A stretch of DNA of 64,000 nucleotides, taken from positions 114,909 to 178,908 of the forward strand of contig NZ_JACB01000010.1 of assembly GCF_000520975.1 (NCBI RefSeq), given 5' to 3'. This DNA is from Aquimarina megaterium XH134. GTDB lineage: Bacteria > Bacteroidota > Bacteroidia > Flavobacteriales > Flavobacteriaceae. A program made the translations under genes and the position numbers. Shown in pieces: positions 45,046 to 53,231 of the stretch (the first letter of the stretch is position 1; each line of letters starts with the position of its first letter). Below the pieces are notes generated by a model that was not told the DNA's origin, made no database searches, and worked only from the letters and a program-made list of their open reading frames with translations.

Positions 45046-45792
45046 TTATAAGGATAATAATTGTTTCTTATAACTTTTAGAAACAGGAAGCTCTATTTCG
45101 GTCAAGTAAATGGTATTTTGATCCTTCCAAGATTTAAAATGAGATGGATTAATGAGATGCGAACGGTGTACCTGAAACATAAAATCTAAGTCTTCTTGTA
45201 GTGCTTTTAAAGAAGACCGAATTAGTTTAGAATGCAGTATATTATTTTTTAAGTAAAAAATCTCGACATAATTCTGTGCATTAGAAATACAAATTAATTC
45301 TGATTTTCTAATTTTTAATATGTCTAACTTATTCTCTCCTTTAATCGTTACCACATCTTCTTTTATAGGGATTAATTTGATTAAATACCTTCTGGCTATA
45401 ACAACAACAGGAAGTGCTACTAAAGCGATTCTTAAAGTAATGATAGTATTGAATTCAAAAAAAGTATAATTACCATTCAATAACGGACTTTTATAAAAAA
45501 TAAATGTTCCTATAGTATAGAGTACTTGATAAAAAACAATAGCTCCTATTTCATAACTAAAAGACCATTTCTTTGTTTTATCATAAATATATTTTTGAAC
45601 AACACTTAAGCATCCATACACCAAAAATGCAATGAAGTTAAATCCTACACTTATTCTAATCCAACCCGTTAAACCTATGCTTCCATCATCAAATGGTCTT
45701 ACAAAAAAAGCAAAAACAAAACCCCAAAGACCAATAAATATTCCTACTAATAAGTGATGTTTGATTGATGGGTTTAGTGTATTCATCTCCAT
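45046..45792 (-). CDS. Membrane LytTR-type transcriptional regulator
   Basis: 248 residues from ATG 45792 (MEMNTLNPSIKHHLLVGIFI). The frame opens further upstream to 45834 but those codons lie in the repeat ending CGTTGGTAACAAGC. Four helices (about 14-135) precede a LytTR DNA-binding domain (about 150-248, NYVEIFYLKNN...MFQVHRSHLINPSHF). There is no receiver, so it works as a one-component membrane regulator. A short hairpin CTGTTATAAAACAG (45013-45026) follows the gene. Confidence 0.85.
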   Translation of the reverse strand: MEMNTLNPSIKHHLLVGIFIGLWGFVFAFFVRPFDDGSIGLTGWIRISVGFNFIAFLVYGCLSVVQKYIYDKTKKWSFSYEIGAIVFYQVLYTIGTFIFYKSPLLNGNYTFFEFNTIITLRIALVALPVVVIARRYLIKLIPIKEDVVTIKGENKLDILKIRKSELICISNAQNYVEIFYLKNNILHSKLIRSSLKALQEDLDFMFQVHRSHLINPSHFKSWKDQNTIYLTEIELPVSKSYKKQLLSL

Positions 45793-45798
45793 TTTTTG

Positions 45799-45984
45799 CT
45801 TGTTACCAACGTGTAGTAAACTCAGTCTTAGCATTGTTGATTAAATCGTGTTTGTGTAGCGATAGCTAGAGCAAACTATTTAATCAATAGAGTTTACGAA
45901 GTGTTATGTTTAGTTTATTTGCTCAAAGCTAAGAAATTTTATTTTCCATCCACAGCGAAAGACAAACAGTGTTATAAAAGCAGG
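45799..45984 (-). repeat. Cassette-boundary-like structured repeat
   Basis: On the minus strand it begins CTTTTATAACACTGTTTGTC and ends TACTACACGTTGGTAACAAG. Inside, TTGATTAAAT pairs with ATTTAATCAA and GTAAACTC with GAGTTTAC, so the right half folds into a long hairpin. The end matches the position of the GTTGTGC and GTTATGA ends of other elements in this region. Confidence 0.55.
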
Positions 45985-46039
45985 TCTGAGATGATAGCGT
46001 ACCCCCATATCGACAAGGGTATACCCCCTCGTTGATATG

Positions 46040-46250
46040 GGGTCGAATGTATCAAAAGGTAGTTCGAGCTGATATTTTAATGCTTCGAAGAGTGATAATG
46101 ACCTTTCGAAGGGATACAGTGAGGGTTCGAACTGATATTATATGGCCTAGAGGGCTTGGCAGGAGGGATAAAAGTGATCCTTGTTGGGGTTCGATGCCAT
46201 AAAGGGAGTCTTCGAAGGACTTCGGTAACGCTTCGAAAGATATCTTTAAG
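46040..46250. repeat. Degenerate 21-bp tandem repeats with TTCGA core
   Basis: TCGA occurs at 46043, 46064, 46085, 46106 and 46127, exactly 21 bp apart, and again at 46191, 46212 and 46233 with the same period. Unit examples: GCTTCGAAGAGTGATAATGA and GGTTCGAACTGATATTATAT. Either strand gives 7-residue-periodic reading frames, but no supported gene. This is most of the 770-bp gap at 45835-46604, together with the element at 45799 and the repeat at 46213. Confidence 0.75.
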
Positions 46251-46317
46251 AGGTATAAGCATTCCAATAAGGGGTAACTGCTATAAGACAATTGTACCAG
46301 GTAATGCTTTGGGTTAT
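46213..46317 (+). repeat. Left direct repeat flanking the alpha/beta hydrolase
   Basis: AAGGGGTAACTGCTATAAGA and GTAATGCTTTGGGTTATG are shared with 47566-47665 in the same orientation. About 85% of 90 bases agree. The pair brackets the hydrolase gene. Confidence 0.8.
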
Positions 46318-46604
46318 GATTTTGATATGTTGATGTATCTAAATAATCCTTACATGCACCTCGATGAAGATTCGAGTTATGTTTCTTTAAATAAGATGCT
46401 ATTTGTTTACTATTGAAAAAGTTTAAATCACTTCATTATACCCCGTTGTACTTAACAACTAATGATGTAAAAAAAGCGTCAATTCGATTTCAATTATGTA
46501 ACCAAACGATTTTGATAAAAAGCAGTATATTTTTTAAAAAAGGGGGTATATTTAGTAATCAAATTCTTTTTTAGACGATAGTACCAACTTAAATAAATAA
46601 TCAA

Positions 46605-47480
46605 ATGAAATCCATAAACTTTATTCTAAAAATTAAACGAAAAGTATTAATTGTTATCATAATATTCGCCAATATTTCTTGTGCTTACGAAGCAATTGAT
46701 GAATTAGATAAAAACATTACAAAAGAGGTAGCATCTATCAGTAAGAATACTATTGATCCAAGTGAAGCTTATCAAGAAAAATTTTATTTAACCGCCATGG
46801 ATGGAGATCAAATACCAGTAATACTGCTTAAGCCTTCAGCGACTGGTATTTTTCCTTGTGTATTAAGTATACATGGTCTTACAGCATCAAAAGAGTCAAG
46901 TATCATCGAAGACTTGTATGGTAAGGGAGGTAATTTAACCACTAAATTACTAAATAATGGTTTTGCTGTAGCTGTATTTGATGTGCGTTTTCATGGAGAA
47001 AGAAAACCACAAGAATATACAAGTCAACAAGAACATATTAATGATGTTTTAAATAACTGGTCGACCATTTATCCAAATACTATTGATGATGTTTTAATAA
47101 TACACGATTATCTGAAAGAGCGTATGGATATACAGGCAGATAAGGTTAATTTGTTTGGATATAGTATGGGAGGAATGTTTACTTTTACTATTGCAGCTAA
47201 TTACGCAGATAGAATAAATGCAGCCTGTGCTGCTGTTACACCAATATTTAAAGAAATTGAAATACTTGGTACTCCTCAATTAGTAGCTGCTAATATCAAA
47301 AATATCCCATTTTTAATGTTAGCAGCTACTAATGATAATAATTATTCTATACAAGAAGCTCAGTGGGTTCATCAATTAGTTGGTACTTCTAATAAATCAT
47401 TAAACATATATGGTTCTGGTCACGATTTGCCTATTTCTTATACTTATGATGTAACCAGTTGGTTTGTAAATAATAGATAA
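46605..47480 (+). CDS. Alpha/beta-hydrolase lipoprotein
   Basis: A 291-residue protein. The N-terminal helix ends at ANISC (Cys26), a likely lipobox. Nucleophile Ser187 (FGYSMGGM), Asp244 (AATNDNN) and His273 (GSGHDLP) form the triad; the oxyanion region is LSIHGLTAS. The dienelactone-hydrolase/S9-like branch is likely, acting on an ester or peptide outside the cytoplasm. It is the only plus-strand gene between 34 and 54 kb and sits between the direct repeats at 46213 and 47566. Confidence 0.85.
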   Translation: MKSINFILKIKRKVLIVIIIFANISCAYEAIDELDKNITKEVASISKNTIDPSEAYQEKFYLTAMDGDQIPVILLKPSATGIFPCVLSIHGLTASKESSIIEDLYGKGGNLTTKLLNNGFAVAVFDVRFHGERKPQEYTSQQEHINDVLNNWSTIYPNTIDDVLIIHDYLKERMDIQADKVNLFGYSMGGMFTFTIAANYADRINAACAAVTPIFKEIEILGTPQLVAANIKNIPFLMLAATNDNNYSIQEAQWVHQLVGTSNKSLNIYGSGHDLPISYTYDVTSWFVNNR

Positions 47481-47565
47481 TATTTTACTGGCATCCGAAA
47501 GTATGTATTTTAAAGTGGACTGAGAATCTTGTATTTTAGTTTCGCAAATCGAAAATACATTTTAT

Positions 47566-47665
47566 GAGACTTTAACGCTTCGAAAGGTGTCTTTATGAGG
47601 TAGAAGCATCCCAATAAGGGGTAACTGCTATAAGACAATTGTAGCAAGTAATGCTTTGGGTTATG
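47566..47665 (+). repeat. Right direct repeat flanking the alpha/beta hydrolase
   Basis: The second copy of the repeat at 46213, starting near TTTAACGCTTCGAAAGG and ending TGCTTTGGGTTATG. The left copy is linked to a longer array of 21-bp units; here only one unit remains. Confidence 0.8.
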
Positions 47666-47686
47666 TTTCTGTATATAGAATGCTAT

Positions 47687-47714
47687 AAAAGCTATCTGTA
47701 AGGATAGCTTTTTT
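47687..47714 (+). terminator. Intrinsic terminator
   Basis: AAAAGCTATC (47687-47696) pairs perfectly with GATAGCTTTT (47703-47712) and continues into TT. It lies after the right direct repeat. A near-copy is at 54799-54828. Confidence 0.8.
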
Positions 47715-47738
47715 GGTTACTATTTGTAATTCTTACTA

Positions 47739-48197
47739 TTAAAACTCTCTAACAAAACTTACGTTAGTTATCAATCCTTTCTCTATTTTATAAATAGAAA
47801 CATATTTAGTCGGTTTTCCATCATTGGTAACTATTTCATGATTTATAACATAAGGGCCATTGGTGATTTGATTCTCTATTTTAACCGACACCAATTTATT
47901 TTCGAAATCTGTTTTAAAGATAGATGCTAACCTATCTGAACCGGTTCCCATTAATTTATCTGGATAAGTAAACACTTTTACATTTTTATGGTACAGCTTT
48001 ATAAATTCATCGTAATTATGGGCATTAAAAAGCCTCATTCTTTCATTTACTATTTCCAAAGGTGTTAAATTTGATTCAAATTGTTCGCTTGGATTTGAAT
48101 CTACTGCGTTTTTTTCGGCTTCAGTATCACATCTTGTTATTAAAAGAAGTACTAACAATAGTAGTAGTGGTGAATAAATAATTATCTTTTTTTTCAT
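47739..48197 (-). CDS. SnoaL-like (NTF2-fold) lipoprotein
   Basis: A 152-residue protein. A signal helix ends near ITRC (Cys23). The NTF2-like/SnoaL domain is seen in NERMRLFNAHNYDEFIKLYH and YVSIYKIEKGLITNVSFV. The fold serves enzymes and ligand carriers; no active site is assigned. It is the last of three closely spaced minus-strand genes with DinB (11-bp gap) and the ankyrin-like gene (19-bp gap). Confidence 0.8.
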   Translation of the reverse strand: MKKKIIIYSPLLLLLVLLLITRCDTEAEKNAVDSNPSEQFESNLTPLEIVNERMRLFNAHNYDEFIKLYHKNVKVFTYPDKLMGTGSDRLASIFKTDFENKLVSVKIENQITNGPYVINHEIVTNDGKPTKYVSIYKIEKGLITNVSFVREF

Positions 48198-48208
48198 GAT
48201 GAAGTATT

Positions 48209-48805
48209 TTAGTTTTTAGGGAAATTTTTATCGTTTTTTATCTCTTTAATTTGCTCAATATGGCGATTGGTATGTGAAGACATGTAGAGAAAAACCTGGT
48301 AAAGATCTATGCTTCCAAAGTTGGCAAAATGGTTTCTTAAGTCATCTTCTGTGGTCTTTATATAATTGATGTGTTTTTCTCTTTTTGCTTTAAATTCATT
48401 AATAGTTGTTTTGTGATTACCATACTTTCCTATGGGTTCAAAATCTTTTTGAGTTTTTGTTTTTTCTGTACGATTGTGTACATGTTCTATTAATTCTTTA
48501 TCAGTGAATTTTAAGTCTTTCCGCCTTTCAGGATCCGAAGGAAGCTCCAAAGATTCTTTAAGTATTTCAAATACCTCATTTTCTAAAATTGTAATGTGTT
48601 CTGTGCATTGTAGTATTGACCAAGACGATTCATTAATTTTAAAATTGAGCTGTGCTTCACTTAATCCATTTAATATGTCTAATAAATTACCTTTAGAGTT
48701 ATTTAATTCGTTGATTGCAAAATCTCGCTCTACTGGTGTCAATTTATTATTAGAAACCGAACAGTTTACTAGTAAAACAAACAGGATAATTAATTTTTTT
48801 TTCAT
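48209..48805 (-). CDS. DinB-family (DinB/YfiT-like) lipoprotein
   Basis: A 198-residue protein with lipobox LLVNCSVS (Cys15). The four-helix DinB core has the three expected metal His positions: QCTEHITILENE near residue 72 and MSSHTNRHIEQI near 180. The family includes thiol transferases and stress proteins. Export of a DinB protein is unusual. Part of the three-gene unit at 47739-49349. Confidence 0.82.
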   Translation of the reverse strand: MKKKLIILFVLLVNCSVSNNKLTPVERDFAINELNNSKGNLLDILNGLSEAQLNFKINESSWSILQCTEHITILENEVFEILKESLELPSDPERRKDLKFTDKELIEHVHNRTEKTKTQKDFEPIGKYGNHKTTINEFKAKREKHINYIKTTEDDLRNHFANFGSIDLYQVFLYMSSHTNRHIEQIKEIKNDKNFPKN

Positions 48806-48824
48806 TTTTTAAGGGGTTTACATA

Positions 48825-49349
48825 TTATCTGATTTTAATTATTCGCTCTGTTAAACCTTTATTTTTAAAATAATCTTCCAACTCCAAAGATTCTCCAACT
48901 TGAGCATGGTGTAGTAAAGTGAGTCCATGTGGCCCTTTTGCAAAAAGCAATTCGGGATAAGCATCCAAAACTGAGGTTACTAATTCTGTTCTCCCTAGCA
49001 TGGTAAGAGCAAAAAGGTTAGCTCTTGCACCTTTAGATATTAAATAGTTTACAATCTCCTTATTACCTAAATGAGAAGCACCTTCAATGGCTTCTTCAAA
49101 GTCACCATTACCCCAATCATAAGAGGCATAAATTAGATTTGGATATTCATTAAGCATTTCTTTAACCAGTCCTAATTTTGAATGTCCGGCAACAACAAAA
49201 TCCTTTACTAATTTTTCATCTAATTGATTAGATTCTTTTTTTTGTTGGCTTGAACTACTTTTCTGTGCTTTTAAAAGTAGATAAGTAGGTATCGTAACAG
49301 CTGTTCCAATTCCTAAAAGCGATCCATATATAAATTTTTTTCTGTTCAT
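48825..49349 (-). CDS. Ankyrin-repeat-like exported protein
   Basis: A 174-residue protein. MNRKKFIYGSLLGIGTAVTI is a Tat-like or Sec signal/anchor. Three ankyrin-like helix pairs follow (GLVKEMLNEYPNLIYASYDW, EIVNYLISKGARANLFALTM, LVTSVLDAYPELLFAKGPHG). It is first in a unit with DinB and SnoaL-like genes. Binding partner unknown. Confidence 0.75.
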   Translation of the reverse strand: MNRKKFIYGSLLGIGTAVTIPTYLLLKAQKSSSSQQKKESNQLDEKLVKDFVVAGHSKLGLVKEMLNEYPNLIYASYDWGNGDFEEAIEGASHLGNKEIVNYLISKGARANLFALTMLGRTELVTSVLDAYPELLFAKGPHGLTLLHHAQVGESLELEDYFKNKGLTERIIKIR

Positions 49350-49355
49350 TTATTT

Positions 49356-49541
49356 GAATATTATACAATGAACTCATCTTGGGTAATGCTTTTGCCTGCA
49401 AAATTCACATTTTGCACCCTAATTTTGCTATTTTTTTCACCGTAGCTAAGACTATGCTGAAAAAAAATAATTTTACTATGGTACAAAAGCCAAACTTTTC
49501 GGCTTAAAACCACTACTCAAGATGAATTCAATACAATATTC
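49356..49541. repeat. 186-bp MITE-like element with 30-bp terminal inverted repeats
   Basis: The left end GAATATTATACAATGAACTC (then ATCTTGGGTA) and the complement of the right end GAATATTGTATTGAATTCAT (then CTTGAGTA) agree at most positions. The interior has no ORF and contains GCAAAATTCACATTTTGC and GGCTTTTGTACC-type hairpins on the minus strand. No target-site duplication is clear. It fills the gap between the ankyrin-like and AraC genes. Confidence 0.65.
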
Positions 49542-49601
49542 TGTAATAAATGATAGAAATACTTTAAAATACATGTACCTTTTAACGAAAAATAGAAGTT
49601 T

Positions 49602-50603
49602 TTACCGCTTTCTATAGACCGAAGGAGTAAGTCCCGTTTTTTTCTTGAAAGCAATATTAAAAGAAGTCACATTACCAAAACCAGATTCGTAGGCAATAGT
49701 TGCAATTTTTTCATTAGAGTATTCGGCATCTTTTAATAGGACTTCAGCTTTTTCAATACGATACTGATTTACAAACTCGTAAAAATTTTGTTGGGTGTTT
49801 TCGTTTATAGCTTGTGAAATTTCCCGTGCTTTTACATTTAATTTTTCAGCAACAATTTTTAGCGTAATAGTATCATCTAAAAAAACATGTTCCTTTTCAA
49901 AGAGTTTCTTAATATTTTGAAATAATGCTCTAGAGCTGCTTTTGTCTAAACGCGAACTATCATATTTTTGGAGATTAAACTTATGTCTATTTAAAAAAAG
50001 ATAGCTAAACGCATAAATTAGTAAAGAATAAAATATCGGTCCTCTTATATAATACATTCTAAAATCGAAAAGATTTCCTACATAATGCAGCCAAATGAGT
50101 GTAGAGCCTATTAATATATTACGATACCAATTTACAATACTGTTAGATGCATTCGAACTATTTTTTCGTAAATATGACCATGATAGTATCAGGTAAAAAA
50201 GCAAATGAAAAACGACAATCCCATAGTTCCAGAACGATTCAAAATTTCCGTTTCTAGGTATAAATGGGATCAAAAAAAGAAACAAAACGAAAGGCGTAAA
50301 ATGGATGTAGTATGTATATGTAATTTCTTTATTCTTCTCAAAAAGAGTAATTCCATATAACCAAAGAGAAGGCGCAGCAAATAGAATACCAGAAACGCCA
50401 ATATTATTTTGCCAATTCTCTAATGGTATGTAATAATTTAATACCGATTTACCAATTCTAATAGTAAGACCTAATAAAAAGAGTCCTAGAAAAATATTAG
50501 ACTTTCTATGGTTATTCTTAAGGGTAATTAAATATATACTTAAAAAAATCCCCTGTGCTAAACCAAGGGATGCAAGAATTAGGATAAGACCTGTTGTTAA
50601 CAT
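49602..50603 (-). CDS. Membrane AraC-family regulator (7TM-HTH)
   Basis: A 333-residue protein. Seven hydrophobic helices occupy residues about 5-205. The C-terminal AraC domain (about 232-333) includes KIVAEKLNVKAREISQAINE and ATIAYESGFGNVTSFNIAFK. This design suggests a membrane-held one-component regulator. Its upstream gap of 338 bp holds a cassette-boundary palindrome and no gene. Confidence 0.87.
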   Translation of the reverse strand: MLTTGLILILASLGLAQGIFLSIYLITLKNNHRKSNIFLGLFLLGLTIRIGKSVLNYYIPLENWQNNIGVSGILFAAPSLWLYGITLFEKNKEITYTYYIHFTPFVLFLFLIPFIPRNGNFESFWNYGIVVFHLLFYLILSWSYLRKNSSNASNSIVNWYRNILIGSTLIWLHYVGNLFDFRMYYIRGPIFYSLLIYAFSYLFLNRHKFNLQKYDSSRLDKSSSRALFQNIKKLFEKEHVFLDDTITLKIVAEKLNVKAREISQAINENTQQNFYEFVNQYRIEKAEVLLKDAEYSNEKIATIAYESGFGNVTSFNIAFKKKTGLTPSVYRKR

Positions 50604-50728
50604 TTAATTAATTTAAAACTTTTTAATCAGTATTAGACTTATTAACGACAAAAATCAATTTTTTTCAACTAAAATTCTTTAATGAACATGTTTATTTAAA
50701 TAAATATTATGATCTAAATCGATCTAAA

Positions 50729-50811
50729 TGTGCTACAACAAAGATATATATACCGGTATATATATTCGTTTGTAACCGATAGCACAGCACGGATTTGCAA
50801 TCTGTACTATT
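50729..50811 (-). repeat. Cassette-boundary palindrome
   Basis: Outer arms TGTGCTA/TAGCACA, inner arms CTACAACAAAGA / TTCGTTTGTAAC, and a perfect 22-bp palindrome centred on CCGG (50744-50765). The adjacent CACGGATTTGCAATCTGTAC is a second hairpin. Very similar boundary sequence is at 52610, 53987 and 58326. Nothing else was found in the 50604-50941 gap. Confidence 0.7.
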
Positions 50812-50941
50812 AAAACTTTAAAATAAATTTAAAACAATTTTATCTATAACTGGACTGTAGTTTACCGATAGGAGATTATGATTTCATATACAGTGTTATG
50901 AGATGTTTATTTCTTTTGGATCAATTGAAAGTACTTAATTG

Positions 50942-52027
50942 TTATATATCTTCTTCAATTTTTATTTCGCCAGTCTTTTTACCACAATTGATGACATTAA
51001 TAATTGTTGGTTTTTCTGGTTCAGTCATATCAAATATTATAACCGGATACTTTCCTTGATTAGTCCAGGCAAAACAAATAACATAATTTTCAAAAACACT
51101 AATTCTTGTCAAATAGAGTGTTTCATTAGGTTCTGTAAAAGAAAAAGCATAAACTGTTTCTTTTAATTTTGAATCTGTTACAACTATCCTGTATTTATCC
51201 ATTGCCAGCGCATATCGGTCTGTTTTAGCTTGAAGCTTATTTATAATAGAGAACAACTCCTTATACTTTAAACTAAACATCTTTTTTGGGTCGATTGCAA
51301 CGATTGATTCATTTTTTCTTAAGGTAATAACATAAGGATTACCTGAAGAAACTGTGCCAACAATCTGTTGGTCTACTTTAAAAAGCTGTTTTGGCCCACT
51401 ATTAATAGAGATAAAAGATGTCATGTGAGGAAATTCAGGAACAATAATTCCCATTTCTTCAATTGTATCACCTAATTTGAACCACCTGATTTGATTTTCT
51501 TCTTGAATTAAAAACAGCGTATCATCTATTATCTTTATAGATGAATACCACGGAGTTCTACCATCAACCTTAATTTTAACCTCAATTTTTTCTACCTCTT
51601 CTAAATCTGGATTGAGGATATAAAAACCATATGCCAATACGTTACATGCATACAATTTATCATCATGTATAACAAATCCTCCCGTTTTTTCACGTTTTGT
51701 TTCTATTTCTAAGGAATTTTCATGAATGGCGATTTTCCATAAAGTAACTCCTGTTTTTTTTGCTGCTAGTAAATTATTAGCTAGTATTTCCTCTGATTCT
51801 TCACTGTCATCCGAAACCTCTTTCCTAAAAGGTTTAGTTAAGACATATATATTCGATTGATATAACTCAACTTGTACCGGCTCTTGATCTAACCTAAGGG
51901 ATAACAGCTTACTCGAGTTCAAGTATACCAACGAGATGTCTCCATTTTTTTGAGCTATTATCGCTTTCTCAGAGTCTAATGTCTCTGCCAAAGGTTGACT
52001 TTCAAGTTCCGTTTTTATTATATTCAT
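50942..52027 (-). CDS. Cytoplasmic beta-propeller-like protein of unknown function
   Basis: A 361-residue protein without a signal peptide. Repeated strands such as HDDKLYACNVLAYGFYILNP, IDDTLFLIQEENQIRWFKLG and FENYVICFAWTNQGKYPVII suggest a propeller. No catalytic motif was seen. It is preceded by the shared-box promoter (52045-52093), so it may belong to the same regulon as the 12379 and 62652 genes. Confidence 0.55.
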   Translation of the reverse strand: MNIIKTELESQPLAETLDSEKAIIAQKNGDISLVYLNSSKLLSLRLDQEPVQVELYQSNIYVLTKPFRKEVSDDSEESEEILANNLLAAKKTGVTLWKIAIHENSLEIETKREKTGGFVIHDDKLYACNVLAYGFYILNPDLEEVEKIEVKIKVDGRTPWYSSIKIIDDTLFLIQEENQIRWFKLGDTIEEMGIIVPEFPHMTSFISINSGPKQLFKVDQQIVGTVSSGNPYVITLRKNESIVAIDPKKMFSLKYKELFSIINKLQAKTDRYALAMDKYRIVVTDSKLKETVYAFSFTEPNETLYLTRISVFENYVICFAWTNQGKYPVIIFDMTEPEKPTIINVINCGKKTGEIKIEEDI

Positions 52028-52044
52028 TCGTTTTATTTTATGCG

Positions 52045-52093
52045 CGAAACTAAATCTTTAAATTATTTATTTCAACCCTGTTTTCCGTGAAAT
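52045..52093 (-). promoter_or_regulatory. Shared-box promoter upstream of the propeller gene
   Basis: On the minus strand TTTCACGGAAAACAGGGT is followed, 19 nt after the 21-bp box, by TAGTTTCG, one mismatch from TAnnTTTG. Spacing is identical to 12082 and 62490. The start codon is 17 nt further on, giving a leader of about 10 nt. Confidence 0.6.
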
Positions 52094-52107
52094 TTGTTAA
52101 GCATTTC

Positions 52108-52161
52108 TCATAACGTTTGGCTAAACTGCGTTTTAATGCAGTTTAGGTGTTGTTGTAGCCC
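52108..52161 (-). repeat. Short cassette-boundary hairpin
   Basis: CTAAACTGC (52121-52129) and GCAGTTTAG (52138-52146) form a perfect stem. On the minus strand the flanks are GGGCTACAACAACA and AGCCAAACGTTATGAG, the same ends as the 56- and 57-kb elements (TACAACAA...ATAGCC...ACGTTGTG). Confidence 0.7.
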
Positions 52162-52171
52162 ATTTTAAATT

Positions 52172-52597
52172 TTATTCATTTTTTATTTTCCAATTTTTTA
52201 TTAGTTCAGTTCTTTGTTCTTCTTCAATAAAAGGCTTAATATTTCTTAGTTTAAATAAGTTTTTAAAATCTTTTGATATAAGATTTGATTGATCGTTTAA
52301 AAAGGTGTTAGAGTCTTTATTAAATTCAGTTCTTTCATCTGAGTTTAATTCTAAAATTAGATTTCCTTGAAAAAAACCTTCTTCATAATAGTAATCTATA
52401 AAAATTCTATTTTCAGCCATTGATTTATAAACAACACTATTAAAAGGTTTGATTAAGATAACTTCTAAGTCCTTTGGAATAGTATCTTTTTTCCCTATAG
52501 TTGTTTTCGTATTATTTGACTTTGAATTACAACTTATAAAAGTCATTAATCCAATGGTAATTAAAAGTCCGATTATTATATATGTTTTTATTTTCAT
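52172..52597 (-). CDS. Small lipoprotein of unknown function
   Basis: A 141-residue protein with lipobox LMTFISCNSK (Cys23). The mature part has VILIKPFNSVVYKSMAENRI and a Glu/Arg-rich C-terminus (KPFIEEEQRTELIKNWKIKN). No family was recognised. Boundary repeats lie on both sides (52108 and 52610), so it looks like a single-gene cassette. Confidence 0.6.
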   Translation of the reverse strand: MKIKTYIIIGLLITIGLMTFISCNSKSNNTKTTIGKKDTIPKDLEVILIKPFNSVVYKSMAENRIFIDYYYEEGFFQGNLILELNSDERTEFNKDSNTFLNDQSNLISKDFKNLFKLRNIKPFIEEEQRTELIKNWKIKNE

Positions 52598-52609
52598 TCG
52601 TGTTCGGTA

Positions 52610-52640
52610 ATGTGCTACAACAGATATATATGCAGTTTTA
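52610..52640 (-). repeat. Truncated cassette-boundary palindrome
   Basis: TGTGCTACAACAGATATATA matches the left arm of the 50729 element. It overlaps the stop codon of the gene at 52638. Confidence 0.55.
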
Positions 52641-53096
52641 CTCTTCTATTTTTCTCAAAACAAACTTTTCGCCTTTTTTGATTATTTTAAATAATATCTT
52701 ATCACCTACTATTTCTTCGTGCATAAGCAACCCATCAGGTGATTTGGTGTCTTGGGTAGAAATTATAAAACTTATTTTATCTTTGTCGTAAAATTCATAT
52801 TCCCCTTGAATCGATATGCGTCGGTCATTACCACAAAACGATTTATAATCGCTACCAAAAAGATTCTGTTGATTATTAAAAGACAATAAATTGCCTGCAA
52901 ACTTCCTTTCAACAAATTTTGTTAAAATATATTCTCCATCATTATCCAACAAGACAGTTTTATCTGTTTCCCAAATGTGATTTTCCAACTCTTTTTTATA
53001 CATATTATCAACTCCATTTCTTTCTTGTGAAATTGCATTTAAGTTTAAAAATATAAAACAAATTATCAATATATTTAGTACACTTTTGTTTTTCAT
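52638..53096 (-). CDS. Secreted protein of unknown function
   Basis: 152 residues from ATG 53096, chosen because it begins the signal peptide MKNKSVLNILIICFIFLNLN; thirteen codons upstream lack a better start. The body has HIWETDKTVLLDNDGEYILT and RISIQGEYEFYDKDKISFII, possibly a lipocalin-like barrel. Not recognised. Boundary-type repeats lie on both sides. Confidence 0.6.
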   Translation of the reverse strand: MKNKSVLNILIICFIFLNLNAISQERNGVDNMYKKELENHIWETDKTVLLDNDGEYILTKFVERKFAGNLLSFNNQQNLFGSDYKSFCGNDRRISIQGEYEFYDKDKISFIISTQDTKSPDGLLMHEEIVGDKILFKIIKKGEKFVLRKIEE

Positions 53097-53190
53097 AAAA
53101 TCCGTCTCCTTATATTTAATTTCAACTAATGTCAAAGTTAATTACCTTATTTTTAGCTAATTAATGTTTTTTAAAAATTATTCATTTCAC

Positions 53191-53229
53191 ACCGATAGCG
53201 CAGATTTGCAATTTGTGCTATCGGGCAGT
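53191..53229. repeat. Cassette-boundary hairpin
   Basis: CCGATAGC (53192-53199) pairs with GCTATCGG (53217-53224) around CAGATTTGCAATTTGT-type bases. The same CCGATAGCACAG...GGATTTGCAATCTGT motif lies in the 50729 element. Confidence 0.65.
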
Positions 53230-53231
53230 TT

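Noticed and set aside
46156..46416. 86-residue plus-strand reading frame and opposite-strand frames across 46052-46291
   Set aside because: They run through the 21-bp repeats, and their 7-residue periodicity follows from the DNA repeat; no start context or homologue.
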